From Chaenocephalus aceratus (Eukaryota > Chordata > Actinopteri > Perciformes > Channichthyidae), in the NCBI GenBank assembly GCA_023974075.1, contig JAMFTG010000334.1, positions 47,501-111,500 of the forward strand: 64,000 nucleotides of DNA, written 5' to 3'. The notes beneath the pieces are model-generated. The model was not told the DNA's origin and did not search any database. It saw only the letters and a program-made list of their open reading frames with translations. The translations under genes and the position numbers were made by a program. Each line of letters begins with the position of its first letter. Position 1 is the first letter of the stretch. Below are positions 11,615-25,381 of this stretch, in pieces.

Positions 11615-12699
11615 CAGCAGCTAGAACACTGATTGCAGCATGGGGAGCATCCAATCACATTAGTCCTTACACCCAATTCATTTTTATTCAGCTTCATCAG
11701 CAGCACAACATCACCATTTCTTAATAAATGTATTATCCTGTGTGACTACCTTAAAGTCTTATTTAAAACACTTTGAGGATCATAGTAAATGGGTTGTCTT
11801 ACTGATGTTTTGATTTAGTTTTGCTGTTATATATATTGACATTAATATATGTATACGTTGGGATTCATTGTTCAACGTCAAGTCATGCAAGAAAAAAGTT
11901 TTCTTTGAGAATTAAAAGGCGAGTCATTTCTAAACAAATGATCATTTGGGGGAAGGTAGTATTCCTTTATCAGATGTCCTGTCCTATTCAAATGTGTTCT
12001 TTTTATATCTTTGACCTAATGGAAACTCAAGGGAAGGGAAAAAGGTAAATGTTTCAGTTCATTTAAGTTGTATTCAGTGTGAGAATATATCCACACACGT
12101 GAATATTAGTTGTGTTGCTATGATGTCATCTTTTAACTGCATAAACACATGCCATGCACGCCATCCCTATTGATTTTATATTCATGGCCAGAAAGTAAAC
12201 TATGCTACATTCAACTGCAGGCATGAGTGGCCAGAAAATAAATTCAGATCAGAATTGTCTTTTCAAATGAGGCTCAACATAAATAATTGCCATAGTTGTA
12301 ATAGCAGACAGATCACCAATAGCTTTTAAATCAGGTGGTGTATGTAATGTCAGAATGTATATCATGTGCAGAGCTCAATGTAACATGGAAAGTGAAAGAA
12401 AGATTCAGGGGCTATACTCCAACTCACTCACTCCCATTGAAGGTTACATTATAATTGACAATATCTTTCAATGACAAAAGTCACACAAAACTAGTAAAAT
12501 TCTACTGATGGGACCAATGGACACAGTTGAGGACAGTAGACAATTCATATGAAGTAAAGATACTCGTTTTACACTCGACAGGAGTTAACAGTTATATTTA
12601 TACAGAGATTATAGACAACTTTAATCTGCATTTGGATGTCGTCCGCCTGGGCCCTCTGTTCAGTCTCCCCAATCTTAGACTGGACCTCCTGTTGAGAAA

Positions 12700-13347
12700 A
12701 TGTTTAGCAACGTTAGTCTTATGGCAAGTTTTGAACAAAACTTCAAGACAAAATACCATAAATAAATACTCGTGTATCGTGCACCAGGTCCTTATTCAGA
12801 ATTCTTATCAGAATTCTCTGAGTTTTTATCAACTTTGGTTCTTAAAACAGACAAAGTAATTATCGTAGGTGACTTTAATATTCATGTTGACGATGATAAA
12901 AAATAGCCTTACTCTTGCATTTAACTATATTAGATTCTGTTGGTTTCTGTCAGTGTAAATAAACCAACCCACTGCTATAATCACACTCTCGACCTTGTTC
13001 TGACTTATGGTATTGAAATTGAGCAACTATTAGTCGAACCGCATAATCCTGCTTTATCCGACCATTTCTTAGTAACTTTTGAAGTACTATTACGAGACTA
13101 CAAAGCATTAGTCAAAAGCTGTTGCAGCAGAAACATGTTAGTGCTATAGCCACATTTAAGGAAGAGATTCCACCAATACTTAACTCGATAGCATGTCCGC
13201 ATGTAAGGGAGGAAACTTATACAAAATGTACACCACCCCAAATTGATCATGTTGTTGATAGTGCTATAGATGCACTGCGAATAAAATTAGACTCTGTTGC
13301 TCCTTTGAAAAAGAAAATAAAACAGATTAGCTCCATGGCATAATGCC
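12700..13347 (+). mobile_element. 3'-truncated L2-type LINE fragment (unit 1)
   Basis: Encodes the distal endonuclease part of the L2 ORF (GDFNIHVDDD, then LSDHFLVTFE) in broken frames. Relative to the unit 4 copy it has an extra A after GATGAT and a 2-nt loss in the AACTCTATATT segment. It ends abruptly at CATAATGCC, the array junction. The 5' limit is approximate. Confidence 0.8.
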
Positions 13348-15639
13348 GACCATATTGCATTAGTAACGTGCACTTGTTACAGCAGGATCAGTTTGTGTGT
13401 TGTGGACTCGACCCTTATATTTTCGCATGCCGTGTTCAAAGTTTAGCTTATTATTTAATTTGCTTACTTTAACATCATTTATGATGGGGCTAAGCCATTT
13501 CTTAGTATGTAGCTACCCCAGCCATACCCTGGTGGCGCCACTGAGTGTACTGTATCTTAGTGCCAAGTTTTATCATAGTATGATTTTTCATTCGAGCAAA
13601 TGTGGCTATGGAAATGTTCAAGATATTAAATGTGCCTGGAAAAAGTAGGCCTATGGTATTAAGGGGGATCCCAGAGGTTGTTTTTTGTAAGTTGCCTTTA
13701 TCTGTTCAGTCGCTTGAAATACTTTTTTGTATGCAAAATTGACAGTTTCTCTCCTAGTTCAATAAATATTGGGGTAAATCATTGTCTCTTTAGTCATGAA
13801 TAAAAACATATTTCAGCTAAGGTGAAGAGGAGTGATAGAGTGTATTATGTACCAAGAATCAGTCTGCAATTTACAGAGTTAGACGATTACATGTGGAACA
13901 AGTCCATACACAAAACAGGAAGGGCCAATTGAGTATAGTGCTGAAAAGCTTTGAATCCATTCTCTTTATTGTTCAGCCATAATATTCTTTGGAAAATTAC
14001 TGAGTTTGGCCTTGACCTGCTTGAAGAATACAAATACTTACATGATAAGCATTAACTGTTAACAGTTCTCGATTGGAAATTTGAACAAAACGTGTAATGT
14101 AATCATATTGCTTTCAAATATTTAGGTTGATCAATATTTCTGGGAAATTGACACACAGGAAAAAAGTTCATGACATTGAATAGACCTGGAAATGTTCCCA
14201 GAAAGAAGACGAGGTCATCAAGATTCAGTAATACAGCTTAGTTTAAACCATTTCACACAACACAATAATTTGAGAACTTCAATTAAAAACAAAAATGTTT
14301 ATTGGCCACATACAATCTGCAATGCAAAGAGAACCAAGAATAAAAACCAAATTCAGATTGAAAAAACCAGTCAGCGAAATGGATCCATTCCTGTTGGGAG
14401 AACAACGTTTAATATAGCCGTTCAGAATAAATGTATATTGCAATACGAAACCCTTACCTTCAGGAATTCACATCTGTGATGGTAAATGGCCCAATGACTG
14501 CTTTTTGTACCATTCCATGTTTCTCTGCAACAATATATATGTTAGTACAAGTCAACCAAACAAGTGTAATACAGCAGAAGTTGTGTACATACCTGACGCA
14601 ACACTCCTCTGCCTCCTTGACTTGCATTTCGATTCACAGCAGTCACAAAGATTGCTCTGGGCCAAGTTGTCCAGCAACTCCCAACTGAGTTCATGAAGAT
14701 TGGATGAAAAGATCATTCAAATGCATCTCAACTCTTCCAACTAAAGATTCCACAAAGTTTGAATAGTTATGAATGGGATTCATCTGTATCTTCAGTAGAC
14801 TGGGCTTGAGCTGAATAAGTCATCTCATGTAAAATAATGAAGCTACAATTCAAATTCTGATACAGTAAAGTAATATTTTTACCCATGCCCTTCGACAAAG
14901 TGGCAGGCTTTCTTAGTGCTGTCAAGACCATTGGGATCCCAAGCCAAAAGTTTGCAGTGGATAAAGACCTGTTGGGTAGAGGGGAAATATAGGCGTCATG
15001 GCATCAATTAATCTCAGTTTCCACAATAAAACCGTGTCTCTGAAAAAAAAAAAAAAATGTAAAGGCCAATTTACCTCTTCTCCCATAGCAAACGTAAAGG
15101 TCTGAAGTGATAGGCGGATCTCCGATGACTTTTGCCTTGGTTCGAATTTTGATCGTGAAGACACACTTTCCAAAAGACATCTGTTGGGTTAAAGAAAATG
15201 TATTAGCATTACGACCAAAATATATTTTTGAAATGAATGCTCATTGCCATGAGTACCCTTTATTGGAGATTATAGGGTACATGGTGCTTTCAGGGTACAG
15301 CTCTGGCGTGGTAGCAGCTACACATTCGTCAAGAAGCAGCAGCAAGGGCTGATGGGTCTCCTGCACCACACTAGCCATGATGGGGATGATGGAGCCCAGA
15401 GGAAAGCGTGTAGATTCAGCAGGGCCTGAGAAGTCGTCTAGGGCAGTAAACAGGAGAAGAGTCATTAAGTTACAAAAGTCAGGGAGAGATGCTGTTCGTA
15501 GAGAGTTTCTCATGTTGTTTACCCACCATTCATGAGGCCAATGTTAAACTGCAGATCTCCTAGACTGTAGGTTTTAAACACCGGGTCTAGATTGTAGCAT
15601 ACCAATCTTTGGGCCTGCAAAAAATAAAGCAGAAGGGTA

Positions 15640-15835
15640 CAGAAAATGCTGCAAAGTGAAACTATTGAATTTATTAGTGCAAGCTTGTTTACTCCTACGG
15701 ACAAATTCTTTATTCTTATTCCGCCGGGTTATTTTGTCAGTCTTCTTCTCCCACATCGCAGAAACACCGTTCAAATCGTTCAGGAATCTATTGCTATTAC
15801 TTCTCATTCATAATTCCCGAGATACATCCCCCCTC
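15640..15835. other. Start of intron 3 3' part, with the unit 2/4 deletion junction
   Basis: The intron segment ends GATACATCCC and joins CCCTCAGAACTTGG at about 15830. Units 1 and 3 have ~174 bp extra at this point (8800-9000 in unit 1). Confidence 0.7.
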
Positions 15836-16279
15836 AGAACTTGGTAAAGAGGCCTTCTTCAGATGTTAACATTAGTGTGCATTGCACAGCTCGTTAAGGC
15901 TACAGTGCGTGATTTCACAGCTAGAGTGGAGGACAGCTTGAAATTCGCTTTCATATATATATATATATATTTTTTTTAGACTTGCCAAACCCTACACTCC
16001 TGAGACATAATTTTTAATGATAAAACATCTCGTAGCTCCATTAAAGCCCATTGTACATTCAGGCTCATCTTTCCTCACACCTTTAGTTAGCCAAAAATGG
16101 CACATTATTGACCCGAAAGTACACAAAGCACACTTCAGATGCCAAGGGTTCTTGAGATGCTTCACACGTTGAAATTTCACCGATATCTGTTACGGTTATT
16201 CAACAAAACGTTCACATGCAAGAGGTTTATCTCTCATTCAGAACAATGGAAAGGCTCTCCTCTCACTGATTACTGCACA

Positions 16280-17173
16280 TCACCATGGAAACCTTTGATC
16301 TCTGGGCTCAAGCACAGGTGTTTCATAACATGATGATGTCATAACTCCAACTGACATGCTCAGAACGCCACCAAACATCACATGATGGTTAACACTGTGG
16401 CCCTGAAAAGCTCTACATCAAATCTAATTTTACGTAATGTGGTGTTACTATGGCAACGCATCCCTCGCCATAAAACACGATGTCGCTGTAACTCCAATGG
16501 AAACGGTCTAATCGTCCCCCACTATTCACGTGTATATCACCGGTCCATGCCTCAACAGCTCTATGCCAAATCTGAGATCTCACCATATGCCGTTTCCATG
16601 GAAACGCATCCCTCGCCTTAAAACACGATGCTGTCGTGATACCTAAGCAAATGGTCTAAAACAGCACCAGACTTCAGATAAATGTTAATGGTCCGGCCCT
16701 CAACAGCTCTGAGAATTATGGGGTTTATCCCATGCCGTTTCCATGGAAACGCATCCCTCGCCATAAAACACGATGTCGTAACTGATATGAAAATGGTCAA
16801 AACACCACCAGACTTCATATCACAGTTAATGGTCCAGCCCTCAACATGTCTATGTGCAATTAGTGAATTTTCCTCAAAAGCTGTTGCCATGGCAACGCAT
16901 CCATTGCAATAAAACTCAATATTGCTATAACTCCTATGAAAATGGTTTGGAAAACTTCACATTTGTGCCAACAGTCCAGCCGTGAAGACATCATACGGGA
17001 CAGTTTTGAGATTTATTCAAATGCCGTTGCCATGGCAACACAATGCTCACCATGAAATACGGTTCTCATAACTGCAGTGAAAATGCTCCAAACTCCACAG
17101 GTTTTGTAACGATGAAGCCATCCACATATCGAAGCGTATTATGGGGTGTAAAATACCGTTGCCATGGCGACAG
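16280..17173. repeat. ~145-bp tandem repeat with X-box-like palindromes (zp3 copy 2, intron 3)
   Basis: Palindromes at 16592-16605 and 16737-16750 (GTTTCCATGGAAAC), 16883-16896 and 17026-17039 (GTTGCCATGGCAAC), and 17158-17171 (one mismatch). Spacings are 145, 146, 143 and 132 bp. Confidence 0.85.
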
Positions 17174-19544
17174 ATCATTCGCCATTGACTTAGTTCAAGA
17201 GTTTGTAGTTCAAATATTCTGCTACTTTTCCAAGCTTTATTACTGTCTTTTCACAAATTCAAGCCCCCAGTGTTCATGCATCATTTCAATCTAAACATTC
17301 TTCACTTTCTTCTTACACATTACATTTCAGCATAGCAATCCAACGTCAGCATAAAGTATTCCCACTAGCAATTTATTCAGGAATTGCATTCTCTAATTAT
17401 GAACTGTTACTCCTATGCCAAAAGACTTCCTCCAAAATGCAAAAAACTAGAGTGAACTTAAATGTGTGATGTTCAATTAAAACTATGGGAAAAACTCAAT
17501 TGACGATGAATTGGGAACAACACAGTGTACCTTAGGGATTGTTCTCAGTAAATGGGTACATTTTTTGTTGAAAATACTTCAATAGATAAAGCTAATTTGG
17601 GAATTGAACAGAAACAGGCTGTAGATTCCCTAAATCAGTCTCCCATTCATTGTCTATATAGCAGCTTCAGACTTTATACCAGATGCCATCACAAGTTTGA
17701 GACGGACTTCTATGGTTGGTGGCTTTGAGAGGGAGAAGCTTATTATCAAATTGAACTTTCCCAGGCCATGAAAATGCCAAATTGGAATTGTTAGTCAAGG
17801 GTAGTGTCAACCTTTAGCACCATATGTTGGTATGAACACTAACCTCTCATATGCACATACAACTGGGTGGGTGAAGGCCAAATTGTAAGAATCCGCAGAA
17901 GCAACGTAGGTCAGATCATTGCTGTACACCAGTGCATCCCCGGTGACCTGTTAGAGAGACAAAGATCCCCCTGACAGAGCTGTAGGAAATATAGCAGACT
18001 CACAGCTTGCAGGTTTAAAATATATATACACATACCAGTCTCCTAAAGTTACAGTCAGTGAGATCCACATAGAAGTAGGCCTCTCCTGCTGAGAAGCTAG
18101 TTGGGAAACAGTTACCCAGACGGAGAAGCGACGTGTCGGTCTGGGGTCGGCTTTCTGTCCACATCAGCGTCACAAAATCCGGCCCACAGTCCACTTTCAT
18201 GTCTGCAACACAAAGAAATTAAGTTTAGACTCAACTATTTGAGTCAAGGATTATAACATGGCTTTAATTGTTTCCAGTCTTACCTGCATATACCGCCATG
18301 GCAGCTGCCAGGCTCAGAAGCAGTGCACCTTGACAAAATGAAACCATCATGACCGAATACTTGCTACTGACACAGTGCATGTTCTTATACCTTGTTCCTG
18401 AGAGGCATTCATCAAGATAACGTCTTTCACCTGGTGCCTGTCAACAGTCCCAGCTGCAGCAGCTAGAACACTGATTGCAGCATGGGGAGCATCCAATCAC
18501 ATTAGTCCTTACACCCAATTCATTTGTATTCAGCTTCATCAGCAGCACAACATCACCATTTCTTAATAAATGTATTATCCTGTGTGACTACCTTAAATTC
18601 TTATTTAAAACACTTTGAGGATCATAGTAAATGGGTTGTCTTACTGATGTTTTGATTTAGTTTTGCTGTTATATATATTGACATTAATATATGTATACGT
18701 TGGGATTCATTGTTCAACGTCAAGTCATGCAAGAAAAAAGTTTTCTTTGAGAATTAAAAGGCGAGTCATTTCTAAACAAATGATCATTTGGGGGAAGGTA
18801 GTATTCCTTTATCAGATGTCCTGTCCTATTCAAATGTGTTCTTTTTATATCTTTGACCTAATGGAAACTCAAGGGAAGGGAAAAAGGTAAATGTTTCAGT
18901 TCATTTAAGTTGTATTCAGTGTGAGAATATATCCACACACGTGAATATTAGTTGTGTTGCTATGATGTCATCTTTTAACTGCATAAACACATGCCATGCA
19001 CGCCATCCCTATTGATTTTATATTCATGGCCAGAAAGTAAACTATGCTACATTCAACTGCAGGCATGAGTGGCCAGAAAATAAATTCAGATCAGAATTGT
19101 CTTTTCAAATGAGGCTCAACATAAATAATTGCCATAGTTGTAATAGCAGACAGATCACCAATAGCTTTTAAATCAGGTGGTGTATGTAATGTCAGAATGT
19201 ATATCATGTGCAGAGCTCAATGTAACATGGAAAGTGAAAGAAAGATTCAGGGGCTATACTCCAACTCACTCACTCCCATTGAAGGTTACATTATAATTGA
19301 CAATATCTTTCAATGACAAAAGTCACACAAAACTAGTACAATTCTACTGATGGGACCAATGGACACAGTTGAGGACAGTAGACAATTCATATGAAGTAAA
19401 GATACTCGTTTTACACTCGACAGGAGTTAACAGTTATATTTATACAGAGATTATAGACAACTTTAATCTGCATTTGGATGTCGTCCGCCTGGGCCCTCTG
19501 TTCAGTCTCCCCAATCTTAGACTGGACCTCCTGTTGAGAAAATG

Positions 19545-20189
19545 TTTAGCAACGTTAGTCTTATGGCAAGTTTTGAACAAAACTTCAAGACAAAATACCA
19601 TAAATAAATACTCGTGTATCGTGCACCAGGTCCTTATTCAGAATTCTTATCAGAATTCTCTGAGTTTTTATCAACTTTGGTTCTTAAAACAGACAAAGTA
19701 ATTATCGTAGGTGACTTTAATATTCATGTTGACGATGATAAAAAATAGCCTTACTCTTGCATTTAACTATATTAGATTCTGTTGGTTTCTGTCAGTGTAA
19801 ATAAACCAACCCACTGCTATAATCACACTCTCGACCTTGTTCTGACTTATGGTATTGAAATTGAGCAACTATTAGTCGAACCGCATAATCCTGCTTTATC
19901 CGACCATTTCTTAGTAACTTTTGAAGTACTATTACGAGACTACAAAGCATTAGTCAAAAGCTGTTGCAGCAGAAACATGTTAGTGCTATAGCCACATTTA
20001 AGGAAGAGATTCCACCAATACTTAACTCGATAGCATGTCCGCATGTAAGGGAGGAAACTTATACAAAATGTACACCACCCCAAATTGATCATGTTGTTGA
20101 TAGTGCTATAGATGCACTGCGAATAAAATTAGACTCTGTTGCTCCTTTGAAAAAGAAAATAAAACAGATTAGCTCCATGGCATAATGCC
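19545..20189 (+). mobile_element. 3'-truncated L2-type LINE fragment (unit 2)
   Basis: Nearly identical to the unit 1 fragment, including the frame breaks. It joins GACCATATTGCAT of unit 3 at 20189/20190. Confidence 0.8.
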
Positions 20190-21301
20190 GACCATATTGC
20201 ATTAGTAACGTGCACTTGTTACAGCAGGATCAGTTTGTGTGTTGTGGACTCGACCCTTATATTTTCGCATGCCGTGTTCAAAGTTTAGCTTATTATTTAA
20301 TTTGCTTACTTTAACATCATTTATGATGGGGCTAAGCCATTTCTTAGTATGTAGCTACCCCAGCCATACCCTGGTGGCGCCACTGAGTGTACTGTATCTT
20401 AGTGCCAAGTTTTATCATAGTATGATTTTTCATTCGAGCAAATGTGGCTATGGAAATGTTCAAGATATTAAATGTGCCTGGAAAAAGTAGGCCTATGGTA
20501 TTAAGGGGGATCCCAGAGGTTGTTTTTTGTAAGTTGCCTTTATCTGTTCAGTCGCTTGAAATACTTTTTTGTATGCAAAATTGACAGTTTCTCTCCTAGT
20601 TCAATAAATATTGGGGTAAATCATTGTCTCTTTAGTCATGAATAAAAACATATTTCAGCTAAGGTGAAGAGGAGTGATAGAGTGTATTATGTACCAAGAA
20701 TCAGTCTGCAATTTACAGAGTTAGACGATTACATGTGGAACAAGTCCATACACAAAACAGGAAGGGCCAATTGAGTATAGTGCTGAAAAGCTTTGAATCC
20801 ATTCTCTTTATTGTTCAGCCATAATATTCTTTGGAAAATTACTGAGTTTGGCCTTGACCTGCTTGAAGAATACAAATACTTACATGATAAGCATTAACTG
20901 TTAACAGTTCTCGATTGGAAATTTGAACAAAACGTGTAATGTAATCATATTGCTTTCAAATATTTAGGTTGATCAATATTTCTGGGAAATTGACACACAG
21001 GAAAAAAGTTCATGACATTGAATAGACCTGGAAATGTTCCCAGAAAGAAGACGAGGTCATCAAGATTCAGTAATACAGCTTAGTTTAAACCATTTCACAC
21101 AACACAATAATTTGAGAACTTCAATTAAAAACAAAAATGTTTATTGGCCACATACAATCTGCAATGCAAAGAGAACCAAGAATAAAAACCAAATTCAGAT
21201 TGAAAAAACCAGTCAGCGAAATGGATCCATTCCTGTTGGGAGAACAACGTTTAATATAGCCGTTCAGAATAAATGTATATTGCAATACGAAACCCTTACC
21301 T

Positions 21302-24300
21302 TCAGGAATTCACATCTGTGATGGTAAATGGCCCAATGACTGCTTTTTGTACCATTCCATGTTTCTCTGCAACAATATATATGTTAGTACAAGTCAACCA
21401 AACAAGTGTAATACAGCAGAAGTTGTGTACATACCTGACGCAACACTCCTCTGCCTCCTTGACTTGCATTTCGATTCACAGCAGTCACAAAGATTGCTCT
21501 GGGCCAAGTTGTCCAGCAACTCCCAACTGAGTTCATGAAGATTGGATGAAAAGATCATTCAAATGCATCTCAACTCTTCCAACTAAAGATTCCACAAAGT
21601 TTGAATAGTTATGAATGGGATTCATCTGTATCTTCAGTAGACTGGGCTTGAGCTGAATAAGTCATCTCATGTAAAATAATGAAGCTACAATTCAAATTCT
21701 GATACAGTAAAGTAATATTTTTACCCATGCCCTTCGACAAAGTGGCAGGCTTTCTTAGTGCTGTCAAGACCATTGGGATCCCAAGCCAAAAGTTTGCAGT
21801 GGATAAAGACCTGTTGGGTAGAGGGGAAATATAGGCGTCATGGCATCAATTAATCTCAGTTTCCACAATAAAACCGTGTCTCTGAAAAAAAAAAAAAATG
21901 TAAAGGCCAATTTACCTCTTCTCCCATAGCAAACGTAAAGGTCTGAAGTGATAGGCGGATCTCCGATGACTTTTGCCTTGGTTCGAATTTTGATCGTGAA
22001 GACACACTTTCCAAAAGACATCTGTTGGGTTAAAGAAAATGTATTAGCATTACGACCAAAATATATTTTTGAAATGAATGCTCATTGCCATGAGTACCCT
22101 TTATTGGAGATTATAGGGTACATGGTGCTTTCAGGGTACAGCTCTGGCGTGGTAGCAGCTACACATTCGTCAAGAAGCAGCAGCAAGGGCTGATGGGTCT
22201 CCTGCACCACACTAGCCATGATGGGGATGATGGAGCCCAGAGGAAAGCGTGTAGATTCAGCAGGGCCTGAGAAGTCGTCTAGGGCAGTAAACAGGAGAAG
22301 AGTCATTAAGTTACAAAAGTCAGGGAGAGATGCTGTTCGTAGAGAGTTTCTCATGTTGTTTACCCACCATTCATGAGGCCAATGTTAAACTGCAGATCTC
22401 CTAGACTGTAGGTTTTAAACACCGGGTCTAGATTGTAGCATACCAATCTTTGGGCCTGCAAAAAATAAAGCAGAAGGGTACAGAAAATGCTGCAAAGTGA
22501 AACTATTGAATTTATTAGTGCAAGCTTGTTTACTCCTACGGACAAATTCTTTATTCTTATTCCGCCGGGTTATTTTGTCAGTCTTCTTCTCCCACATCGC
22601 AGAAACACCGTTCAAATCGTTCAGGAATCTATTGCTATTACTTCTCATTCATAATTCCCGAGATACATCCCATAATTCATCACATTTTTAACATGGAAGT
22701 CAAGAGAACCTCTTCAGACTTGAAAAATCTTCATGCGACTTCAACTGCCAACTGTTCCTTCATACTTTCCCTCAGAAACCTCATTCCAACTTTACACATC
22801 TTTGACATTATGCATATTAAACAACTTTTAAATCAGATTCAGACTTTTAGAAATATTAAACATTGCTCAGAACTTGGTAAAGAGGCCTTCTTCAGATGTT
22901 AACATTAGTGTGCATTGCACAGCTCGTTAAGGCTAGAGTGCGTGATTTCACAGCTAGAGTGGAGGACAGCTTGAAATTCGCTTTCATATATATATTTTTT
23001 TTAGACTTGCCAAACCCTACAATCCTGAGACGTAATTTTTTAATGAGAAAACATCTCGTAGCTCCATTAAAGCCCATTGTACATTCAGGCTCATCTTTCC
23101 TCACACCTTTAGTTAGCCAAAAATGGCACATTATTGACCCGAAAGTACACAAAGCACACTTCAGATGCCAAGGGTTCTTGAGATGCTTCACACGTTGAAA
23201 TTTCACCGATATCTGTTACGGTTATTCAACAAAACGTTCACATGCAAGAGGTTTATCTCTCATTCAGAACAATGGAAAGGCTCTCCTCTCACTGATTACT
23301 GCACATCACCATGGAAACCTTTGATCTCTGGGCTCAAGCACAGGCGTTTCATAACATGATGATGTCATAACTCCAACTGACATGCTCAGAACGCCACCAA
23401 ACATCACATGATGGTTAACACTGTGGCCCTGAAAAGCTCTACATCAAATCTAATTTTACGTAATGTGGTGTTACTATGGCAACGCATCCCTCACCATAAA
23501 ACACGATGTCGCTGTAACTCCAATGGACACGGTCTAATCGTCCCCCACTATTCACGTGTATATCACCGGTCCATGCCTCAACAGCTCTATGCCAAATCTG
23601 AGATCTCACCATATGCCGTTTCCATGGAAACGCATCCCTCGCCTTAAAATACGATGCCGTCGTGATACCTAAGCAAATGGTCTAAAACAGCACCAGACTT
23701 CAGATAATTGTTAATGGTCCGGCCCTCAACAGCTCTGAGAATTATGGGGTTTATCCCATGCCGTTTCCATGGAAACGCATCCCTCGCCATAAAACACGAT
23801 GTCGTAACTGATATGAAAATAGTCAAAACACCACCAGACTTCATATCACAGTTAATGGTCCAGCCCTCAACATGTCTATGTGCCAATAGTGCATTTTCCT
23901 CAAAAGCTGTTGCCATGGCAACGCATCCATTGCAATAAAACTCAATATTGCTATAACTCCTATGAAAATGGTTTGGAAAACTTCACATTTGTGCCAACAG
24001 TCCAGCCGTGAAGACATCATACGGGACAGTTTTGAGATTTATTCAAATGCCGTTGCCATGGCAACACAATGCTCACCATGAAATACGGTTCTCATAACTG
24101 CAGTGAAAATGCTCCAAACTCCACAGGTTTTGTAACGATGAAGCCATCCACATATCGAAGCGTATTATGGGGTGTAAAATACCGTTGCCATGGCGACAGA
24201 TCATTCGCCATCAACTTAGTTCAAGAGTTTGCAGTTCAAATATTCTGCTACTTTTCCAAGCTTTATTACTTTCTTTTCTTATCACAATTTCAAGCCCCCA

Positions 24301-25381
24301 GTGTTCATGTATCATTTCAATCTAAACATTCTTCACTTTCTTCTTACACATTACATTTCAGCATAGCAATTCAACATCAGCATAAAGTATTCCCACTAGC
24401 AATTTCTTCAGGAATTGCATTCTCTAGTTATGAACTGTTACTACTATGCTAAAAGACTTCCTCCAAAATGCAAAAAACTAGAGTGAACTTAAATGTGTGA
24501 TGTTCAATTAAAACTATGGGAAAACTCAATTGACGATGAATTGGGAACAACACCGTGTACCTTAGGGATTGTTCTCAGTAAATGGGTACATTTTTTTGTT
24601 GAAAATACTTCAATAGATAAAGCTAATTTGGGAATTGAACAGAAACAGGCTGTCGATTCCCTAAATCAGTCTCCCATTCATTGTCTATATAGCAGCTTCA
24701 GACTTTATACCAGATGCCATCACAAGTTTGAGACGGACTTCTATGGTTGGTGGCTTTGAGAGGGAGAAGCTTATTATCAAATTGAACTTTCCCAGGCCAT
24801 GAAAATGCCAAATTGGAATTGTTAGTCAAGGGTAGTGTCAACCTTTAGCACCATATGTTGGTATGAACACTAACCTCTCATATGCACATACAACTGGGTG
24901 GGTGAAGGCCAAATTGTAAGAATCCGCAGAAGCAACGTAGGTCAGATCATTGCTGTACACCAGTGCATCCCCGGTGACCTGTTAGAGAGACAAAGATCCC
25001 CCTGACAGAGCTGTAGGAAATATAGCAGACTCACAGCTTGCAGGTTTAAAATATATATACACATACCAGTCTCCTAAAGTTACAGTCAGTGAGATCCACA
25101 TAGAAGTAGGCCTCTCCTGCTGAGAAGCTAGTTGGGAAACAGTTACCCAGACGGAGAAGCGACGTGTCGGTCTGGGGTCGGCTTTCTGTCCACATCAGCG
25201 TCACAAAATCCGGCCCACAGTCCACTTTCATGTCTGCAACACAAAGAAATTAAGTTTAGACTCAACTATTTGAGTCAAGGATTATAACATGGCTTTAATT
25301 GTTTCCAGTCTTACCTGCATATACCGCCATGGCAGCTGCCAGGCTCAGAAGCAGTGCACCTTGACAAAATGAAACCATCAT
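21302..25381 (-). pseudogene. zp3: zp3-like egg-coat gene, copy 3, exon 4 frameshift and stop
   Basis: Nine exons from the ATG at 25381 to the TGA ending at 21302. Exon 4 (22455-22368) is 88 nt and carries the same single-base loss as copy 2, with the stop TAG at 22430-22428. Exon 6 is full length. The predicted product is a signal peptide plus ZP-N fragment. Sharing of the lesion with copy 2 shows it arose once and spread by duplication or conversion, or that the two copies were assembled from the same reads. Confidence 0.8.
23305..24200. repeat. ~145-bp tandem repeat with X-box-like palindromes (zp3 copy 3, intron 3)
   Basis: Palindromes at 23618-23631, 23763-23776, 23909-23922, 24052-24065 and 24184-24197, in the same order and spacing as in the other copies. 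Confidence 0.85.

Larger units (their letters stand above)
6332..13347. repeat. zp3 tandem array, unit 1 (7016 bp)
   Basis: A direct repeat that begins GACCATATTGCAT and ends inside an L2 element at CATAATGCC. It holds the right part of the hAT-like element, zp3 copy 1 on the minus strand (7444-11508), about 1 kb of 5' flank with no recognised feature (11620-12600) and a 3'-truncated L2 fragment. It differs from units 2-4 at scattered positions, for example GCATCAGTAAC at its left edge where the others read GCATTAGTAAC. Confidence 0.97.
14460..18350 (-). pseudogene. zp3: zp3-like egg-coat gene, copy 2, exon 4 frameshift and stop
   Basis: Same nine-exon structure, from the ATG at 18350 to the TGA ending at 14460. 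Exon 4 (15614-15527) is 88 nt where copies 1 and 4 have 89. A one-base loss turns the codons for IYDPVF into ATC TAG, giving a stop at 15589-15587. Translation would end after about 121 residues, just past the ZP-N half, removing the ZP-C half, the RRQR cleavage site and the hydrophobic tail. Exon 6 has full length (106 nt) here, unlike copy 1. The same lesion is in copy 3. The TATA box (18385-18389) and E-boxes are unchanged, so a transcript could still be made. Confidence 0.8.
13348..20189. repeat. zp3 tandem array, unit 2 (6842 bp)
   Basis: Same order as unit 1. It lacks about 174 bp of intron 3 present in units 1 and 3: GATACATCCC joins directly to CCCTCAGAACTTGG. Unit 4 has the same deletion. 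The 5' flank 18460-19550 shows no further feature. Confidence 0.97.

Noticed and set aside
13122..13343. Small protein-like frame at the 3' end of the zp3 units
   Set aside because: It is the truncated L2 ORF, recognisable by comparison with the longer copy at 33480-36035.
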